7,143 nucleotides of DNA from DATFGK01 sp046712825 (GTDB lineage Bacteria; Actinomycetota; AC-67), in the NCBI GenBank assembly GCA_046712825.1, contig JBKKCR010000090.1, positions 1 through 7,143 of the forward strand, written 5' to 3'. The notes under the pieces are model-generated. The model was not told the DNA's origin. It worked only from the letters and a program-made list of their open reading frames with translations, and did not search any database. Below, one piece after another: positions 5,590-7,143 of the stretch. A program made the translations under genes and the position numbers. Each line of letters begins with the position of its first letter. Within the stretch, counting starts at the first letter, position 1.

Positions 5590-5825
5590 CGCCTTTGCCC
5601 CCGCGCGAGTCGGAAGAGTCCGGCTCCCGAGACGAGCGTCCAGACGACCTCGAGAAGCACGAACCCCCAGTCGCGGTCGAGGAGCGCGACGACGCTCAGT
5701 AGCCCCGCGCCGACGAAGTTGAGCAGCAGGTACACGGCCGACTCCTGCTTAAGCCTTTTCATCTGAGCAAGGATGAATGCGGACAGGATGAACAGCGCGC
5801 CGGTCAGCTGGACGATCTGATCCAT
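5577..5825 (-). CDS. CBU_0592-type small integral membrane protein
   Basis: An 82-aa hydrophobic protein with three likely TM helices: about residues 3-20 (QIVQLTGALFILSAFILA), 30-49 (AVYLLLNFVGAGLLSVVALL) and 53-73 (WGFVLLEVVWTLVSGAGLFRL), ending in a basic tail. The G(A/L)...YLLLNFVGAGLLSVVALLDRDWGFVLLEVVWTLVS pattern matches, from memory, the CBU_0592 membrane protein family, whose function is unknown. The ATG at 5825 is chosen because family members begin just before this first helix. There is no clear Shine-Dalgarno, so the start rests on homology. It converges on nhaA and diverges from the EVE gene across 64 bp. Confidence 0.8.
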   Translation of the reverse strand: MDQIVQLTGALFILSAFILAQMKRLKQESAVYLLLNFVGAGLLSVVALLDRDWGFVLLEVVWTLVSGAGLFRLARGQRRRAA

Positions 5826-5875
5826 GTCGTAACGCGCACGAGGAAGGCGCGCCTCCCGCCCCAGACTAGCGCGCG

Positions 5876-5881
5876 TATCAT
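5876..5881 (+). promoter_or_regulatory. candidate -10 element for a leaderless EVE-domain gene
   Basis: TATCAT ends only 8 nt before the GTG start of the EVE gene. A transcript from it would begin at or next to the start codon. No Shine-Dalgarno is seen before the GTG, which fits leaderless translation, common in Actinomycetota. No convincing -35 is present. Confidence 0.4.
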
Positions 5882-5889
5882 TCCGGCCC

Positions 5890-6366
5890 GTGGCGCATTG
5901 GCTGATGAAGACCGAACCCGAAGCGTTCTCGATCGACGACCTCGAGCGGCTCGGCGTCGCGCCGTGGGACGGCGTCCGCGCGTATATGGCCCGCAACAAC
6001 CTGATGGCGATGAAAGTCGACGAGCACGCGTTCTTCTATCACTCGAGCTGCGACCCGCCGGGTGTCGTCGGCATTTGCGAGGTCGTCCGCGAGGCGTACC
6101 CCGACCACACCGCGTGGAACCCGGAGAGCAGGTACTTCGATCCGCGCACGAACCCCGAGAAGCCACGCTGGTTCATGCCCGACGTGAAGTTCGTCGAGAA
6201 GTTCCCGCGCATGGTTCCGATAGCCGAGTTGCGCGCGACGCCTGGTCTGGAGGCGATGACGCTTCTGCAACGCGGCATGCGGCTGTCGGTACAGCCGGTG
6301 CGCGACGAGGAGTGGGAGATCATCCTGGGGCTCGCGCGTGGCGAGCCGCCGCCCGGTGTCAGATGA
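5890..6366 (+). CDS. EVE domain-containing protein (THYN1-like)
   Basis: A 158-aa soluble protein consisting of a single EVE domain (PUA-like fold). Family landmarks: the N-terminal MAHWLMKTEPEAFSIDDL, WDGVRAYMARNNLMAMKVDE (26-45), FFYHSS with PPGVVGICEVVREAYPDHTAW, PEKPRWFMPDVKFVEKFPR (about 93-111), and LLQRGMRLSVQPV near the end. Human THYN1 and bacterial relatives share this layout. EVE domains bind modified bases in nucleic acids, and some take part in restriction or RNA modification. A stand-alone copy like this has no assigned substrate. The GTG at 5890 is fixed by the family's N-terminus (M-x-x-WLMKTEP). No ribosome-binding site precedes it. It converges with the cupredoxin gene and overlaps it by 8 bp. 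No restriction enzyme is adjacent, so a defence role is not supported here. Confidence 0.93.
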   Translation: MAHWLMKTEPEAFSIDDLERLGVAPWDGVRAYMARNNLMAMKVDEHAFFYHSSCDPPGVVGICEVVREAYPDHTAWNPESRYFDPRTNPEKPRWFMPDVKFVEKFPRMVPIAELRATPGLEAMTLLQRGMRLSVQPVRDEEWEIILGLARGEPPPGVR

Positions 6367-6775
6367 CCTTGAGCGAGCCCTTCATGCCGTAGCGGTAGTG
6401 GCCCGGCACGTGGCACGCGTAGAAGAGCGGGCCGGCCTTCGCGAACGTGAAGGAAAGCCGAACCGTGCTCTCTGCGGGGACAGACGCCTCGCCGGGACCG
6501 GTGTGGTCGTCGTCGAGGCTGCCCTTTTCATGCTCGAGCTGTTCGGCTGCGGTTCCGATGATGAACTCGTGCGCGATCGGGTCTTCGTTCACGACGACGA
6601 ACTCGACGGTCGTGCCGGCCGCGACCTCAAGCGAGGCGGGCAGGTACTTCGAATAGTGCATCCGAACCTCGATCGTCTTTCCCGTGGGTTCCGAGGAGCA
6701 ACCGGCGAACGCGGACACGCACGCGAGCACGAGCGCCGCCCGACGCAGCGCCCTGCTCGCGTTCGCCACATGCAC
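6359..6775 (-). CDS. cupredoxin-domain (blue copper) lipoprotein
   Basis: A 138-aa predicted lipoprotein. The GTG at 6775 is chosen because AAGGA lies 7 nt upstream, overlapping the stop of the preceding gene. A second GTG at 6769 is possible. Residues 9-25 form a signal peptide ending in a lipobox-like FAGC with lipidation Cys26. The cupredoxin fold (about 34-138) contains a type-1 copper site: His69 in DPIAHEF, then Cys121, His126 and Met131 in FYACHVPGHYRYGMKG, spaced C-x4-H-x4-M as in auracyanin-like proteins. It should therefore bind copper on the outer face of the membrane and act in electron transfer or copper handling. The partner is unknown. An insertion (about 78-100) is acidic with extra His residues (H82, H91). 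It is probably co-transcribed with the upstream gene 10 bp away. Confidence 0.88.
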   Translation of the reverse strand: MHVANASRALRRAALVLACVSAFAGCSSEPTGKTIEVRMHYSKYLPASLEVAAGTTVEFVVVNEDPIAHEFIIGTAAEQLEHEKGSLDDDHTGPGEASVPAESTVRLSFTFAKAGPLFYACHVPGHYRYGMKGSLKVI

Positions 6776-6785
6776 GTCCGGGTCC

Positions 6786-7143
6786 TTAGTGACTCGCGGC
6801 CATACGCTGACGCACCAGATAGCCGGCAACCGCGCCGCCGATCGAGCCGAGCGCGAGCATCGCGACCCAGGAGACGGCCTCGCCGGTGACCTCGCGGACC
6901 CGCTCGAGCGCGGCGGTGAGACCGGCCGCGACGTACGAGGGCTGCGCCGCGCCGCTGGCATCGATCGCGAGGTCGTACTTCAAGAGCCCGGCCGGTGTAT
7001 CGATCTCGAGGAATGACAGCCACATGTTCTTCTTGGGTAGCCACTCCATGCCTCGGTCTGAGCGGAGATCCGCGAGGAGCTGTTCGCTCGCCCACTCGGA
7101 GCGCCCGAGGCGCATCCCGGAGGTGCGCGGGATGAGCTCGCCG
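6786..7143 (-). CDS. unrecognised one-TM protein, 5'-truncated by window edge
   Basis: The frame is open from the right edge to the TAA at 6788-6786, giving 118 visible residues. An ATG at 7115 exists, but it is preceded by pyrimidine-rich sequence (ACCTCC) rather than a Shine-Dalgarno. The frame also stays open upstream (GELIPRTSG...), so the true start may lie outside the window. Visible features: a charged N-terminal part (RSEWASEQLLADLRSDRG), a middle part WLPKKNMWLSFLEIDTPAGLLKYDLAIDASG that looks like folded beta structure, an Ala-rich helix (YVAAGLTAALERVREVTGEA), one C-terminal TM helix (VSWVAMLALGSIGGAVAGYLV) and a short basic tail. I do not recognise the family. Close linkage to the cupredoxin lipoprotein suggests a membrane-surface role, which is inference only. 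Confidence 0.65.
   Translation of the reverse strand, partial: GELIPRTSGMRLGRSEWASEQLLADLRSDRGMEWLPKKNMWLSFLEIDTPAGLLKYDLAIDASGAAQPSYVAAGLTAALERVREVTGEAVSWVAMLALGSIGGAVAGYLVRQRMAASH

Noticed and set aside
5826..5999. N-terminal extension of the small membrane protein to 5999
   Set aside because: The extension is Arg/Ser-rich, overlaps the EVE gene antisense, and family members start near the first TM helix at 5825.
5890..6366. EVE protein as part of a restriction or defence system
   Set aside because: No endonuclease, methyltransferase or other defence gene is adjacent within the window. Stand-alone EVE proteins are common.
6776..6961. N-terminal extension of the cupredoxin to 6961
   Set aside because: It would place a long Pro/Arg/Ser-rich stretch before the lipoprotein signal and overlap the upstream gene. 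The GTG at 6775 has a proper AAGGA.
1..7143. CRISPR arrays, insertion sequences, tRNA-associated integrases or prophage genes
   Set aside because: No regularly spaced repeats, transposase or integrase motifs, or terminal inverted repeats flanking a gene were seen, and the tRNA 3' end is not duplicated in the window.

Overview
The window looks like a chromosomal segment of a high-GC Gram-positive bacterium, most probably an Actinomycetota lineage and possibly a metagenome-derived genome. The reasons are the strong G/C bias at third codon positions, frequent GTG starts, an ECF sigma factor translationally coupled to a one-TM partner protein, a 48-aa Lys-rich membrane peptide next to tRNA-Ala, and genes with little or no Shine-Dalgarno sequence. 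This assignment is an inference from style. No phylogenetic marker long enough to place the organism is present.

Layout. Bases 1-58 are almost pure G/C, with a 10-G run and a perfect inverted repeat. They may be a terminator or a poor-quality sequence end. From 72 to 1267 on the minus strand lies a two-gene regulatory operon: an ECF sigma factor, then a putative membrane-bound anti-sigma partner joined to it by an ATGA overlap. A 709-bp divergent non-coding region (1268-1976) follows. It holds two ECF-type promoter candidates, one facing each way, a symmetrical operator-like repeat and small hairpins. From 1977 to 3833 on the plus strand is a secreted subtilase (S8 peptidase) with a complete Asp/His/Asn/Ser active site. 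Next come a 48-aa single-TM peptide (3942-4088), a very strong hairpin (4104-4139), tRNA-Ala(TGC) (4186-4258) and the Na+/H+ antiporter gene nhaA (4364-5548).

nhaA converges on a CBU_0592-type small membrane protein (minus, 5577-5825). The two stop-codon regions form the arms of one nested hairpin. An EVE-domain protein (5890-6366) starts divergently with what looks like a leaderless GTG. Its 3' end overlaps by 8 bp the convergent end of a cupredoxin lipoprotein (minus, 6359-6775). That gene sits 10 bp downstream of an unrecognised one-TM protein which runs off the right edge (minus, 6786-7143).

How the genes may work together. The first third may be a sigma/anti-sigma switch whose targets include its own operon and, through the plus-strand promoter candidate, the neighbouring protease. 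This is a hypothesis. The rest is a mosaic of short housekeeping or envelope-associated units (tRNA, ion homeostasis, EVE protein, blue-copper lipoprotein). I see no mobile element, CRISPR array or phage gene.
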